Shown here one piece after another: positions 23,355 to 34,222 of a DNA stretch of 64,000 bases. Below the pieces are notes generated by a model that saw only the letters and a program-made list of their open reading frames with translations, did no database searches and was not told the DNA's origin. Every line of letters starts with the position of its first letter. Within the stretch, counting starts at the first letter, position 1. The position numbers and the translations under genes are program-made. Source of the DNA: Adiantum capillus-veneris. Its lineage: Eukaryota; Streptophyta; Polypodiopsida; Polypodiales; Pteridaceae. The stretch lies in assembly GCA_014529385.2 (NCBI GenBank), contig CM043966.1, positions 106,653,587-106,717,586 on the forward strand. The letters run 5' to 3'.

Positions 23355-23363
23355 TATAAAAGG
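23355..23363 (+). promoter_or_regulatory. TATA box in the solo LTR
   Basis: gctataaaagga within the LTR, corresponding in position to the cctataaatagg box of the T LTRs. It is the likely core promoter of the element. Confidence 0.6.
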
Positions 23364-24024
23364 AGGGTGTAGCTAGCACAAAAAGGGGGGGAGAAGAAAG
23401 AGCACTATGCTATAGCTTGAGAAGCCAAGCTCAACCTCTTGAGAAGGAGCTCTTGAGTGGAATCTCATTGGCATTAGGCATATGTATGTGTTGTATTAGG
23501 GGTGATTAGCAAGGGAACTCTATGCCATTGTAAGAGAGAGTGATCATTCAATTGAGAGTAGGAAATCTATCATTTCTCCTACTAGTGTAAGCCCAACATT
23601 TGTTGAATCAAGGAGGGTGAATTTGGACTAAGCATGGATACCTTGTCTCCCTTCCAACGTGAAGTCATGGACAATAATGATGTGTAAGTGTCTTGGTGTT
23701 TTATTTAAGTTCTTGATAGCTTGTCTCCGGGTATTGTTATCAATTTAGCCATAAATCCCACTTGCTGTAAGAGGGAGACGGGGTGGAGAGGACTCCCCTG
23801 GCCTTAAGACAGTGATTGGGGTGGCTTTTTTCTTGTGATGTGTTGTGGTGTAATTTACTCAGGCTATGTTGAACAAATACTAATCTCACTTTGATTGGTC
23901 ATGACAGATTTGTAAGAAGGCATTAGTGCAACAAGCACCCCCTTCCCCCCTTCTCTCTCTTTCTTACATATATATATTTATGTTTGCTTGATCATTAACG
24001 ATACACTTCAAAGCAGCCCGAGCA

Positions 24025-24026
<2 letters not shown>

Positions 24027-24109
<83 letters not shown>
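24027..24109. repeat. (CT)n microsatellite, about 83 bp
   Basis: Perfect CT run in the solo LTR, downstream of the TATA box. In the T LTRs the long CT run lies upstream of the TATA box, so the two expansions are independent. Confidence 0.95.
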
Positions 24110-24112
<3 letters not shown>

Positions 24113-24204
24113 TTTTAGTGTGTGAGAGTGTTCCATTGGTGTTAGGGTTAGTGTAAATTCCTTGCTTGTTTGTGGGTTGCTCTAATGATTCTCCTCTTTT
24201 GCAT

Positions 24205-24235
24205 CCTAGTTCGCTCTTAAACTAGGTGGTGCCCC
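24205..24235 (+). other. U5 hairpin plus TGGTGCCCC in the solo LTR
   Basis: The stem CCTAGTT (24205-24211) / AACTAGG (24220-24226) is followed at once by TGGTGCCCC. The same stem and the same 3' motif occur in all T LTRs, and a covarying version occurs next to G1. Confidence 0.8.
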
Positions 24236-24752
24236 TTGTGTAGTTGGGATTTGGCTGGGGGTTTGTTGTTTTGGTTTGTGTTGTGTTGTGCCCCAGCCCC
24301 ATTGAGCAGCACGGGAACCTTGAAGGGTGTCTAGAGGTTGCTCTTCTTGTTGCCCGCCCTGGACCGTCTCAATATAATGACACATACTAATCAAGAGAAT
24401 AAGTACACAAGTTGGTTTGTGAGAAAATATGAATTCTATTACTAATGGTGCAATTACATGAAGTGTAGAAGGCTAATTTGGAATATGCTAATCAATGGGA
24501 GAGTCAACTCAATCCCCTATCACAAGATACTAACATAAGACTCTAATGTGGCCCTTACGCCTCTGTGATTTTCCTCTTTCTCTTGCACATTACATAGCTC
24601 TTTATATAGAGCTCCACAACACTGTAAGGCTTGTTTGTAGAGAGCATAACATGAGGAGATTAGATCATCTACCATGATATTTGGCAACATGGTAGATGAT
24701 ATTATGAGATACAACTTTGCTTTTGGAAACTCCTCCAAAATTTTGTTAGCAG

Positions 24753-25407
24753 CAAGCTAACACGGACACCATTTTTGGGAGTTCTCTTTGTAAAATATTT
24801 ATTATTTTGATAAATCGAAAATATTGTAACTCCTATTGTCTCGGATAAACTTTGTAATTAATGAGTCGGGGCTACAAGCTTCCAAATTGTATCAGCCAGC
24901 ATTTCCCAGCTTTGGTAGAACTCTAGATTATTAGTTTTTACCACCCAAAAACCTTGGCTAAGGTATAAAAGCCAATTTTTGTAAGTTTTTTAAAATTTTT
25001 TGGATAAGAAGTACACAGTGTGAGCTAATGGCACTCACTTCTCTCCTTCTCGTGCTTCCTACTCCCTCTCCGGTTGCCACATTGTGATTGCATTTTTTGC
25101 ATTGCAACCGCAGGTAAGAGCTCTACGCATTGACGTAAGCCATTCATAGTATTTCGTAGCTTTTGGCGTCGTCGACCCATGGCCTAATTTCATCATAACT
25201 AGGAATTTACACTTTTAAATCAAAAACTAAGCATAGGCGGGGTATTGGGGCACCATTGCTAAGCATTTGTTTGCATTCTGGGTCAAAAACGACTAGGTCA
25301 AAAATCCATTGTTGTTGATAATCGCGATTTTGAAACTTGACCTAAAGTGGGGTTTGAGACCATAGACATGTGTGCTTAGGTCTTATAATTTTTTCCTAGA
25401 AGTTTCG
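24753..25407 (+). other. LTR-like promoter segment upstream of G4
   Basis: No coding sequence. Contains tataaaa (24964-24970) in the context ccttggctaaggtataaaagcc, closely like ccaaggctgaggtatataagcc in the G4 LTR 650 bp further on. It also has a splice-donor-like GCAGGTAAG near 25110. It may be a truncated LTR of a G4 relative. Confidence 0.4.
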
Positions 25408-25693
25408 TGTTGAGCCAACAGAGGATCACACCCACATTTTTGCTCACACTCATCATTTTGTAACCATTGATTGTAATAAATGTCTTTCCGACATTAATTT
25501 GATTTGAGCCATTCATTAAGTAACGGGACTCAATTGAGTTTCCAGCTTGTAATTCCGAAGTAATTTCACTTGCTGATGTAATTAGTTAGAGATGTTCTCA
25601 CCTCCAAGGCTGAGGTATATAAGCCAAAGTTTTGTAACCTAGAAGAGATTCAGTTTTATTAATCAAAGGTGAGTTTTTGAGCGTCGTGACTGT

Positions 25694-25734
<41 letters not shown>

Positions 25735-26357
25735 TTATCTACTTGCTACGCGAGCTACAGAGCCGCCATTGGAGAAGCGACACCGCCATTGTGTTAGCAA
25801 CGGCGAGAGCTATGCACAGATACCAAGAGTGCGCGCTATCGGCTTCTATGTGTGGTAAGTTCCTACGAGCTTCGGTGTGAGTTTTCTTCCAACTCGTGTG
25901 TCGGAATAGAGTGTGCAGCATATCTATAGAACCACAACGAGTAGAGCTACACATTAGTACCATCGGGGTCAAGTTTCGGTCACCTATATTTTTCGGCCTG
26001 TCTTCATACGCGTTTACCGCATGAAGTGGTTATAGGTTGATTTTGCAGTTCAAGTCTTTAGGGTGTTGTTCTTACCTAGTGTATAGACTTCCCCTTGAGT
26101 TTGAGATCGATTCAATGATTCTAGATCCTGTTTCGTATAGCATTCGTTCGTAGTACGGATTTCAGTCACTTGCGTATTTTAAAACTTAGATTTGATTTCC
26201 TTAGTGTGATTGTCATTAGAAGGTCGAGTAGGTGATTTGACACCCACCTAGTTGTTTCCATGCGCCTGCGGGTCAAGCTCCGTCCTCGTCTGACAAATTC
26301 TGTTGTTGGTTGAGTTCTCACTATTTAGCTTCCGCTAGCGGCGTAACCGCCTTAACA
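25408..26357 (+). repeat. 5' LTR of G4
   Basis: Runs from TGTTGAGCCA to CCGCCTTAACA. It has a TATA box tatataa at 25616-25622, a GA microsatellite at 25697-25732, and a splice-donor-like GTGGTAAGT near 25855. The right end is set by the primer-binding site two bases further on. The left end is less certain. Confidence 0.6.
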
Positions 26358-26359
26358 TT

Positions 26360-26378
26360 TGGTGCCGCTGCCGGGGAC
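26360..26378 (+). promoter_or_regulatory. Primer-binding site of G4 (tRNA-Asp-like)
   Basis: TGGTGCCGCTGCCGGGGAC, 2 bp after the LTR end. It differs at two positions from TGGCGCCGTTGCCGGGGA, the tRNA-Asp-complementary site common in plant gypsy elements of the Tat/Athila group. The tRNA identity is an inference. Confidence 0.8.
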
Positions 26379-26892
26379 GAGAGCCCTAAGTAGGTGACCT
26401 TAGACTAATGCTACGAGGTGAGTCGTATAAACTACTTTGTATACTTTAGTTAGAAAAGATCTAGGAGTGGTGGACTCCGAAGATCTCGAGAGATACTAGG
26501 AAGTGGGGTATTCCTGGGTCTTCCGTGTTGACAGTATTTTTAGTTTAGCTTAGATTTGTTTGTTGTTTTGTTGGTGTTGAGTAGTTGTTGATAGAAGAAG
26601 AATTTGCTAGTCCGTGAGTGGCAGTGGAGTTCTTTAAAATCACAATTACCAAACCCATTTTATGATTAGGAATAGCTTAGGTAGGACTTCATTTGATCAT
26701 GATCTAGAGCTAGTAATCATTGGAGTATTTGCTTGATATGGTTGATTGCATGTTAGATCACTAAACCGTCGAGTTAGTAGTGAAACTTGCAATAAACAAA
26801 AGTCAGAGAAATTTTCTGCGTATCTGGGAGTTGCTGAGCACTAGAGAAAGCTTTAGGAAGGATTCTGTGCCAAAAAACTGGAAATCTGCAAC

Positions 26893-27617
26893 TTTAGACA
26901 TCATACGCGTATGATGTCTAAATGACCAAACAGAGACCAAAACAAAAATTTTGACTTTACCAGAGTGTTCAAAAGGGGGGTTATACCCTAATTTCAACTT
27001 AAAACAAGAGCATTAACACTCAAAGAAACCCAAAAAGACAAGTCGGAGTCCTAGAAACGCAAAGAATAGGAAATTTTGGATTCAGATCTTGTTTTTACAT
27101 TCAAACCTGACAAAAACACTTGAAACTCAATTATAAACATTGGAGAAAGCTTAAAACCAAGAATAGTCAAAATCTGGGATAAAAGACATCATACGCGTAT
27201 AATGTCTTTTGGCACATCCACTGCTTATTTTTTATATCTGACCTGACAAGATTGTTACAAACACTATAGAAAGCATAAATATCAAGTCTTGACCCAAATT
27301 GATGAAAAAGACATCATACGCGTATAATGTCTTTTACCTAATTTTGGACATATTTTGATACTTTGCCAACACAGATCCATTGTAATAGCTGTCTAGAGGT
27401 TATATTTCAAGTTTCATCCCATTTGGATCACAATTGACCCAAAACAAGTCAAAAGCGGAAAATTGCCAAGAAAAGCCTAAATTAGCCATAACTTGCTCAA
27501 ACAGAGTTCAAACTAAATTTTGTGAGTGGACAAAGCATAAGGGGGCTACTGAGAGTGAGCATAACCAAAATTGTCCAAATCTGTGAAAAAAGACATCATA
27601 CGCATATAATGTCTTTT
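26893..27617. repeat. Four 30-bp palindromes in the G4 leader
   Basis: Positions 26893-26922, 27181-27210, 27306-27335 and 27588-27617. The first is a perfect palindrome with half-site TTTAGACATCATACG. The second and third share the core AGACATCATACGCGTAT and have one mismatch between arms. The fourth has a few mismatches (ATACGCATATAATG). Each is preceded by similar DNA (GAAAGC...AAATCTG-like), so the leader is a set of degenerate repeats built around the palindrome. Confidence 0.95.
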
Positions 27618-27779
27618 TCAGCATAACTGCAACAAAATTCTCACTTGATGAAACAGAAGTTGTCCAACTGACAAGATTAAACAATTGACCAAATATCAAT
27701 CAGTTTGGATCAATTCTGACCACAAATACTTGGGGAAAACAAATTGCCAAGACGAAAAAGTTAAAGTCCTTTAGGGGAA

Positions 27780-30700
27780 TTGATGAATTTGAGATCGGGC
27801 AAGAATCTCCAGAATAACCAACCAAAACAAGGGGAACAAGCAAGTGTCATATCAACCGAGGGAAGTGTAAACCAAAGTTGGGTGCAACCATTAGAGCCGA
27901 TCTTTGAAGGAAGTGTCTCTGATACTTCTTCGGAGAGATCTTACGAGATTTTCACCAAACACTTGGAACACTTGAACCTGAACAACAGAGAAAATATGGC
28001 AGCAGGATCATCAAACCCTTCCGCCACAATGAAGCTATTGTTCATAAAATACCAGTACGACAATGAGCAAGGTGCCAAGATCTACAAGGATGGAATGGAC
28101 CGCTATTGTGTGAAGATAGAAGATAGACCTAGTGAGTTCAAGGACTTAGTGCCTGTGAGCTATAGCGGAGATAGATATCTAGATGACGAGGGTACCATGT
28201 ACTTGGTAGTCCTAAACCCTAACATTGTGGACAAGTGGGGTTTGATGGGTACCAAAGCCGAAGTAGATGAAGAACTTGAGGAGAAAGCACCAATAATGAA
28301 CTTCCCTGATGTGAGGTTAAGAAGAGAAAATGAAACTACAAGGATCAACACTGATAACATCTATGTGGGGCTATACAAATATAATAATGGGGAGCAGGAT
28401 CTCTATTATAGATGTGAAGAACCCTACACTGGAGAGTTGACAGACCGAAAAAGACTTTATGTCTTTACCTACACAGAGGGATCGGAAGTGAAAATTGCCG
28501 CTTACGATAAGTATGGGAGGCAATACTCAACAATGGGCAAGAAAGAATTAGAAGGATATACATACTTTGGGGGACCACTACATCAGTATTATGTTACTTC
28601 TAGCTCACAAAGGCCAGCACCAACAAATGGAGTGCAAAACCCAATGACGACAGGAGGACAAAGAACTTCGGCTGCTGACTCTTTCAGTCAACCTCAGTAC
28701 TCGAAGCTTGGACCAATGGGATCATTACATTCCAGAGAGTCAATGGATACGAATCGAGGTAGTGCAGTTCCAATCCCCACGTATACCACTCCAGGTCCAA
28801 GGTTCGAAGCGGAACCATCACAATTACCTCCTAGTAGTAGATTCAGAGCAGGGGAACCGACAAGGGTAACCCATGAGGTCCATGATGCTAGAGAAAGCTT
28901 TAGCCGGGACACAGGAGAAATGAGATTGGTAGCAGACCATAGACGTATGAGACCATCTCAAGTAGCGAAGTGTATGCCAAAGAAGTATGGTGGTTCAGGA
29001 GATCCGTATGCACATGTGTCACTCTTTAAGCAAGTCTTAAGAGCTGAGCAGATAACAGATTTCCATACACAATACGAGGGATTTGGTCTTACTCTAGAAG
29101 GTACGGCATTGACATGGTTTCAACCACTGAACATAGGGGGATTCCATGACATTGACCATTTGCTAAGAGAGTTTGCTGAGGAATTCTCAAAACGAGGGAT
29201 TAAGCACAATACGGTCTCACAAATATATGCTTTTAAACAGAGAGAACACGAAAAAGTGAAGGAAGCTTCACTTCGCTTCAAAAAATACATTGAGAGATGT
29301 CCAGTACGTGAATGACCACAAGATGACAGACTATCTGTTCTCTTTATTGAGGGACTGAGAAACGACACTCTCAAGAAGGACTTGCACTTGAAAGCTTGTA
29401 CAAGTTTCGAGCAAGTAACGAGAGAGGCATTGTACTTAGTGGATAACTGTACGGTTTATGGAGAGGTGTCAGCGGATACAGATTTTGCATCCAGTAGCTC
29501 CTCCTCCGTAGCGAGCGAGACTACCACTAAAAAGAATGTTCAAACAACAACCATGCCAAATGTAGAGCAAATGATAGAAGAGGCTCTAAAAAGGATGGCA
29601 CCATACCAAAAACCATTGCCAAAACCGCTGAAATGGTGTGCTATTGAGCAAAAATGGACAAATCATCCAACAGAGGAGTGCTATTACAACAAAGGGTATG
29701 TAAGGGAGCGTCAGTATGCACCTCCTGCTCAATTAGCACCACCTCAGGTACATCCAGTACCTCGATACCCAACGGGAAATGTACCAGGACCTATGGGGAT
29801 AGAAATACCGCAACCGGTATTAGGACAACAACCACCTTTACCAGGAGCAAGACCAGTGGGCATTAGATATGCACCAACCTTAGAAAATCAGGAAGAACAA
29901 GCCTTAGTGCCTGTTCAAGCCTATTATGAAGAATCTGGTGCACACATGTCTCCAATTGTGTATTACCCACCAGAAGAACCCAAACAACCAGAACCATGGG
30001 GCATGATTGGGAATGTTGGAACACCAACAGTTACAAGTGCTTCTGATGAAGAGAGATACAATTTGGACGCAAGAACATTGATGTTCATAGCTCATGGAGG
30101 GTTAACAGGACAAAGACCATCCTATCCACAAAGGACGAATCAAATGGGACCAAGACCAGCACTAGGACCCTGTTACAAGTGTGGAGGTGACCATCTGATG
30201 AATGTTTGTCCACATACGGAAATCATTAGAATTAACGCTTATTGCATTGAGTGTGGGGTTACTCACTTCATTGAGGATTGTTCAAAGAATCCAAAAAAAG
30301 TGCAAAAGACGACATTGAATATGCTAGAAACTATTCCTACCAGCAGTGGGTCTGAAAATGAAACTGTGATACCAACGCAAGTTGTTACTAGAGCTCAAGC
30401 TAAGAAAACCACTAGAGAACCTGAGAATGGAAAGTTAGCGACTGAAATGGTTAGTCCAGGACCGCGGAGTCAGAAAAACACATGGAAAGCTAGAAAAGCA
30501 CGCATGAAGTTGAGAAAAGAACGTGAAGACGCTATTTTAGCTGAGGAACTAAAGCGAACGAAAGATAGATTAGAAAAACTTGAGAGTCAAAACGGGAAAC
30601 GAGAGATGAGCCCGGAAAGAACGAAACAAAATAGTATCAAAGAAACAACGAGCTTAAGCTCAGGGGGATCACTGCTAGTCGACAAAGTACACGAACCATT

Positions 30701-31613
30701 GGACGCACTGATGAGAGCTTACGAAGCTAGGTTAAAGAACAACCAAACACAAGAACAGAGGTGGATGACATACCCAAACGCGGAATTGGAAAAGCAGAGA
30801 CTTGAAATGTGCCAGAGAATGATCGAGACTGCACAAGCCTTATTAGAACCACCAAAAGAAACAATGAATTGTGGAACGGAAAACCCAATTCAGCAGGAGA
30901 CTATCATTTCATGGGTAGCTGAAAAGACTCCCAGTGCACAAAAGCCTGAAAATACACACAAGGATGACCGCATAGTATTGAACACAACCGATCAGGAGAT
31001 AGAGAGTTTTCATCCAGTCATACAGAGGTCTTACGAAAGAGATGAGGATTACAATGAATTTTGGAAACAAGTGAGAGAGGCAAACTTTGCAAACGAGCTA
31101 AGTTGCCAAGCTAATCAGACAAATTGGGAAAAGGACATCAGGAATCCTCCCATAGTGGAATTTGAGGCAGGATCTCAAGTGGACTTGGATCTGCAATCTT
31201 ACTGGGGAGATGGGGGCTCTGTTAGAACAATGGAGAGCAAACCTCATTCACTGAATACCTTACCTTCATACTTAGAAGAGTATGAAGCAAAATCCGAGAT
31301 TAGAGCACTTCCCTCACGAAGAATCTCATCAGAAAAAGTCATGGACTCGCAAGGATTGATAGAGATCTTGTCAACACCAGTGACATGCACTATCACTCTA
31401 GCTGAGCTTTTGAGGCTAAGACCACATATGTGGACCACTGTAGGAAAATGCTTGGAGAAATTTGGGATAAAAGACCCAACATCGAGACTGCAAGAGGGTA
31501 TACAAGAGCTGAGTAAACCACAAAAGAATGCTAAGCCTGTACCCTTAAACAAGGTCGGAGAGTATTGCGAAGGTGAAGAGGGGAATATATCAGGCATAGC
31601 ATCACTACCTTGA
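27780..31613 (+). pseudogene. G4 gag with one in-frame stop
   Basis: A single frame of about 1,277 codons, interrupted only by a TGA at about 29313 between RCPVRE and PQDDRLSVLF. Residues 1-60 are Gln/Ser-rich. About 80-290 is a Tyr-rich, charged region (SGDRYLDDEGTMYLVV) also present in the remnant at 1-1240. About 390-560 is the retrotransposon capsid, MPKKYGGSGDPYAHVSLFKQ and YEGFGLTLEGTALTWFQPL. Near 800-840 are two zinc knuckles of the unusual spacing CX2CX3HX4C (CYKCGGDHLMNVC, CIECGVTHFIEDC). A charged probable coiled coil follows (MKLRKEREDAILAEELKRTK), and then a tail with ITLAELLRLRPHMW. It builds the particle that packages element RNA. The frame runs into its stop at the G1 junction, so the natural C terminus is lost. 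Confidence 0.85.
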
Positions 31614-33699
31614 AAGAGGGGTAGTTTCCATTTGATTGCTCCTACGGGAATGTCTTGTATTCTTTCCCTGGCTAGAACATCTGCCTCCTGATTTTCTATC
31701 CTAGGGACATGAAATAATTGCACTGCTTCAAACTTCCTTAAAAGATCCTTAACTTGGCGTAGTTGACCAAGTAAACCTAGTTTTTACAAACCCAAGTGCC
31801 ATTTATCTGCTTTATCAAAATCAAAGCATCACCAAACACATTAGGTGCTAAATTCCTTGTGAAATACACTATTCTAACCCAAGAATTAAAGCTGCATACT
31901 CTGCTTCGTTGTTGGAGTGGAAGTGTAATAGCTGCCCGATGGAGAATACCCTTTCCTGTTGCTCATTGAAAATGACTATCCCAGCTACAGACTGGTCCAC
32001 TGTTCTTTTGTATGCTCCGTCAAAGAAAAGAGAGTGAGCTCTTTCTAGGTTAGGATTCTCTACTCTTGGTGTCTCTTCACTTGCTTCCGTGTTGACCTTC
32101 AGCTTCTTCTCATAGTGGCGATGGGTAAGAATACCCGCTAAACTAGCCCTGGTGGAGTTTTCCACTTGCATGGTGTAGTCAAACTCTTGTAATCTAACCA
32201 TCCATTTAGAGATCCTAGATGAGACATCCATGTGTCGCATTACATACGGAAAGACCTCCTCCATTGTCATATTACAAAGGGTCTAGGTAGAAGATAGGAG
32301 CGGAACTTTGTGGTAGCAAACATTAGTGCGAGAGCCATGTGTTCTACTTCGGTGAATCCCTTTTCTGATGGGTTCATGACACGACAAGAGAAGTAAAAGG
32401 ACACATGAAAGAATTTTGGGGGTCCTTTTGCAGTATGGCTCCGAGTGTATCACTTCCTACATTGGGGTTCACATAGAATGGCTCGTCTCACTTGGGGGGT
32501 GAAATGGTGGGAAGCGTGGCTAGGATTTGCTTCACCTCAGTAAATTGCTGCTCATTTTCTTCACTCCATGAGAAGACATCCCTCTGGGTGACTTGTTGTA
32601 GAGGGAGAACCACTTGAGATAGCAAGTGAATGAACCTGCTTAAGTATCTTACCTTCTGAAGGAAAGAAACCAACTGCTTAGCTGTGGTAGGTGATGACAA
32701 AGATACCAAATCTTGGATCTTGCTAGGGTCAGTCTCAATCCGTTTTGCTAAAATTACATGGCCAAGGAGAGTGACCTTGCTTTCACCAATGTGACACTTA
32801 TCCACATTGAGCTAGCAACCCAAGGCTTGCAGCCTGGTCAGGCCATCAAAGACTTTGCTCAAATGGAGGGAGCGTGAACTATAGATGCAAAAATCATCTA
32901 TGAAGACCCGTATTGACGTTCCAAAGTAGGGTTGGAAGACAAAAGTCACATAGCATTGAAATGTGGTCGGAGCATTGGTGAGGCCAAAAGGCATCATTCA
33001 TGTAAGCAAAGCATCCCCAAGGCGTGATGAAGGTTGTCTTCTTTTGGTCTTCTTTTGCAATGCTAATTTGGAAGTATCCTGAGTAGCCATCACATACTGT
33101 GTAGCGCTCATGACCTGCCACTTCATTGAGAATTTCATCTTGGAATGGGAGGGGAAAGTGATCCCTCTTTGTGGCTGTGTTGAGTGGTTTATAGTCCACA
33201 CAGACTCTCCACTTGCCATTCTTCTTTGGTGTGACTACTATTGGAGAAACCCATTCTGATTCTTCGACAGGGTAGATGAAACTGCCTGTAGCAAATTCCT
33301 TACTTCTTTGGGTAGTGCCTCTTGTTGGATTACCCCAAGTCTTCTGAGCTTCTGCACTATGGGTTTACTTACTTCCTTGAGTTTTATGTGGTGTTGTACT
33401 ACTATGATTCCTGTGATCTTATCATAACCATCAATGAATAGCGTAGTGAAGTTACCTAGCATGGAGACATATTCCTTCATTTCTTTATCGGTTAACTCAT
33501 TTGAGAGCATCCGATGTAACTTACTTGCATCCTCTAAGGATTGCGTATCTAATGGTTCCTCTCGGTTTGTCGGGGGTGCTTCAGATTGTGTCAATCTTTT
33601 TGGGTCTTTAAGGATGCCTCCCATCACTTCGATGCTACTGTCACTCTCTTGAGTTGTTGTTGTCTCTTCTCCTGAGGTAAGCGAAGCCTCCAAGATCAT
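31614..33699 (-). pseudogene. G1 reverse transcriptase and RNase H
   Basis: Minus strand. 33699-33238 is the linker and start of the polymerase. About 33220-32890 carries GKWRVCVDYKPLNTATKR, DHFPLPFQDEILNEVAGHER and the CDGYSGYFQI block. At 32997-32812 are PFGLTNAPTTFQ and the catalytic FIDDFCIYSS. At 32805-32488 is the thumb and first RNase H start, DKCHIGESKVTLLGH. At 32270-31869 is the end of the first RNase H and then the second, plant-type RNase H, SLFFDGAYKR and NNEAEYAALILGLE. At 31723-31614 is the end, QLFHVPRIENQEADVLA. Frameshifts and stops break it at several points. The two RNase H domains in series identify the Tat-type gypsy lineage. Confidence 0.85.
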
Positions 33700-34040
33700 G
33701 TTGCGTTGCTTCCCAGTCTCATGTTGTAGAATATGGACTTCCCTTTAGCGTCCTTCATCTGGATCATTCCAGTGCTCCAGTCTTGCTTAGCTTCCATAGC
33801 CATGAGCCAAGGTCTCCCAAGAATAATAGGGCAGCCCTCCCCTTTGTGTGGCATGACAAAGATGTCTACCTCCACTTCTATATTGAATGCTTTTACTTTG
33901 ACCGCATTCACAATGCCTACGCATTTCACTCTTACGTTGTTTGCCATTTTGACTCGGCAGGGTGCCGGCCTACTCACCTCTAGGCCTAGATGGTGCATCA
34001 TTTTTTCACTCATGACACATATTTGCGCGCCACCATCTAT
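33696..34040 (-). pseudogene. G1 aspartic protease
   Basis: The minus strand reads DGGAQICVMSEKM, then VKMANNVRVKCVG and GCPIILGRPWLM. This is the retropepsin pattern, with the catalytic triad given as DGGA rather than the usual DSGA/DTGA. The same DGGAQIC appears in G2 and T, so it is a lineage feature and not damage. The ILGRPW motif marks the end of the fold. It would cleave the polyprotein inside the particle. It lies in a broken pol frame. Confidence 0.75.
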
Positions 34041-34222
34041 GTAGACGTGTGAGATTCATTGATCCCTGATGTGGGCATCCATAGTTGGTAGGATGTCATC
34101 GAGATCCCTCCCAGAGATAGCCCCAGCTATCCTTGGTCTTGATTTCCTGATACTCCCCATCTTTGTCCATTGCCTCCTCATCGTTGGTGCAAGGTTATCT
34201 TTGGGCCCTGCATCAACACATC

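Larger units (their letters stand above)
21648..24371 (+). mobile_element. Solo LTR of the T gypsy family
   Basis: Begins TGATAGCCGTTTTTTCGGCT and ends CCGTCTCA, like the T LTRs (TGATAGCCGTTTTTCAGCTC ... CCGCCTCA). It is 2,724 bp long and flanked by the 4-bp duplication atat (21644-21647 and 24372-24375). No internal region is present, so the element was reduced to a single LTR by recombination between its two LTRs. Many substitutions relative to T show that it is older. Confidence 0.9.
12110..24752 (-). mobile_element. Ty1/copia element C1 (decayed, with two insertions)
   Basis: In minus orientation: 5' LTR (21469-24752, interrupted by a solo gypsy LTR), primer-binding site 21451-21468, gag, integrase, reverse transcriptase, RNase H (interrupted by M1 at 13090-17772), and 3' LTR (12110-12722). 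The order integrase before reverse transcriptase is diagnostic for copia. The frame has many stops and shifts. Without its two insertions the element would be about 5.2 kb, a normal copia size. Outer ends are approximate, and no target duplication was found. Confidence 0.85.
21469..24752 (-). repeat. 5' LTR of C1, split by a solo gypsy LTR
   Basis: The two pieces, 21469-21647 and 24372-24752, line up with the uninterrupted C1 LTR at 12110-12722. The break falls between gaatgatat and aatgacac, which is continuous (gaatgatataatcacac) in the other copy. Confidence 0.85.
25408..31613 (+). mobile_element. Gypsy element G4, 5' portion
   Basis: In order: LTR (25408-26357), primer-binding site (26360), a 1.4-kb leader with four palindromes, and a very long gag (27780-31613). 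Sequence similarity to the element ends at about 31613. There minus-strand RNase H codons of G1 begin, so protease, polymerase and the 3' LTR are absent. The LTR start is inferred from TGTTGAGCC and cannot be checked without a second LTR. Confidence 0.7.

Noticed and set aside
26893-27617. Four regularly recurring palindromes as a CRISPR-like array
   Set aside because: Spacing is irregular (125-288 bp), the intervening DNA is itself repetitive, and the setting is a plant retrotransposon leader.
27780-31613. G4 as a host gene because of its very long frame
   Set aside because: It follows an LTR and PBS, contains capsid and zinc-knuckle motifs, and a decayed relative lies at 1-1240.
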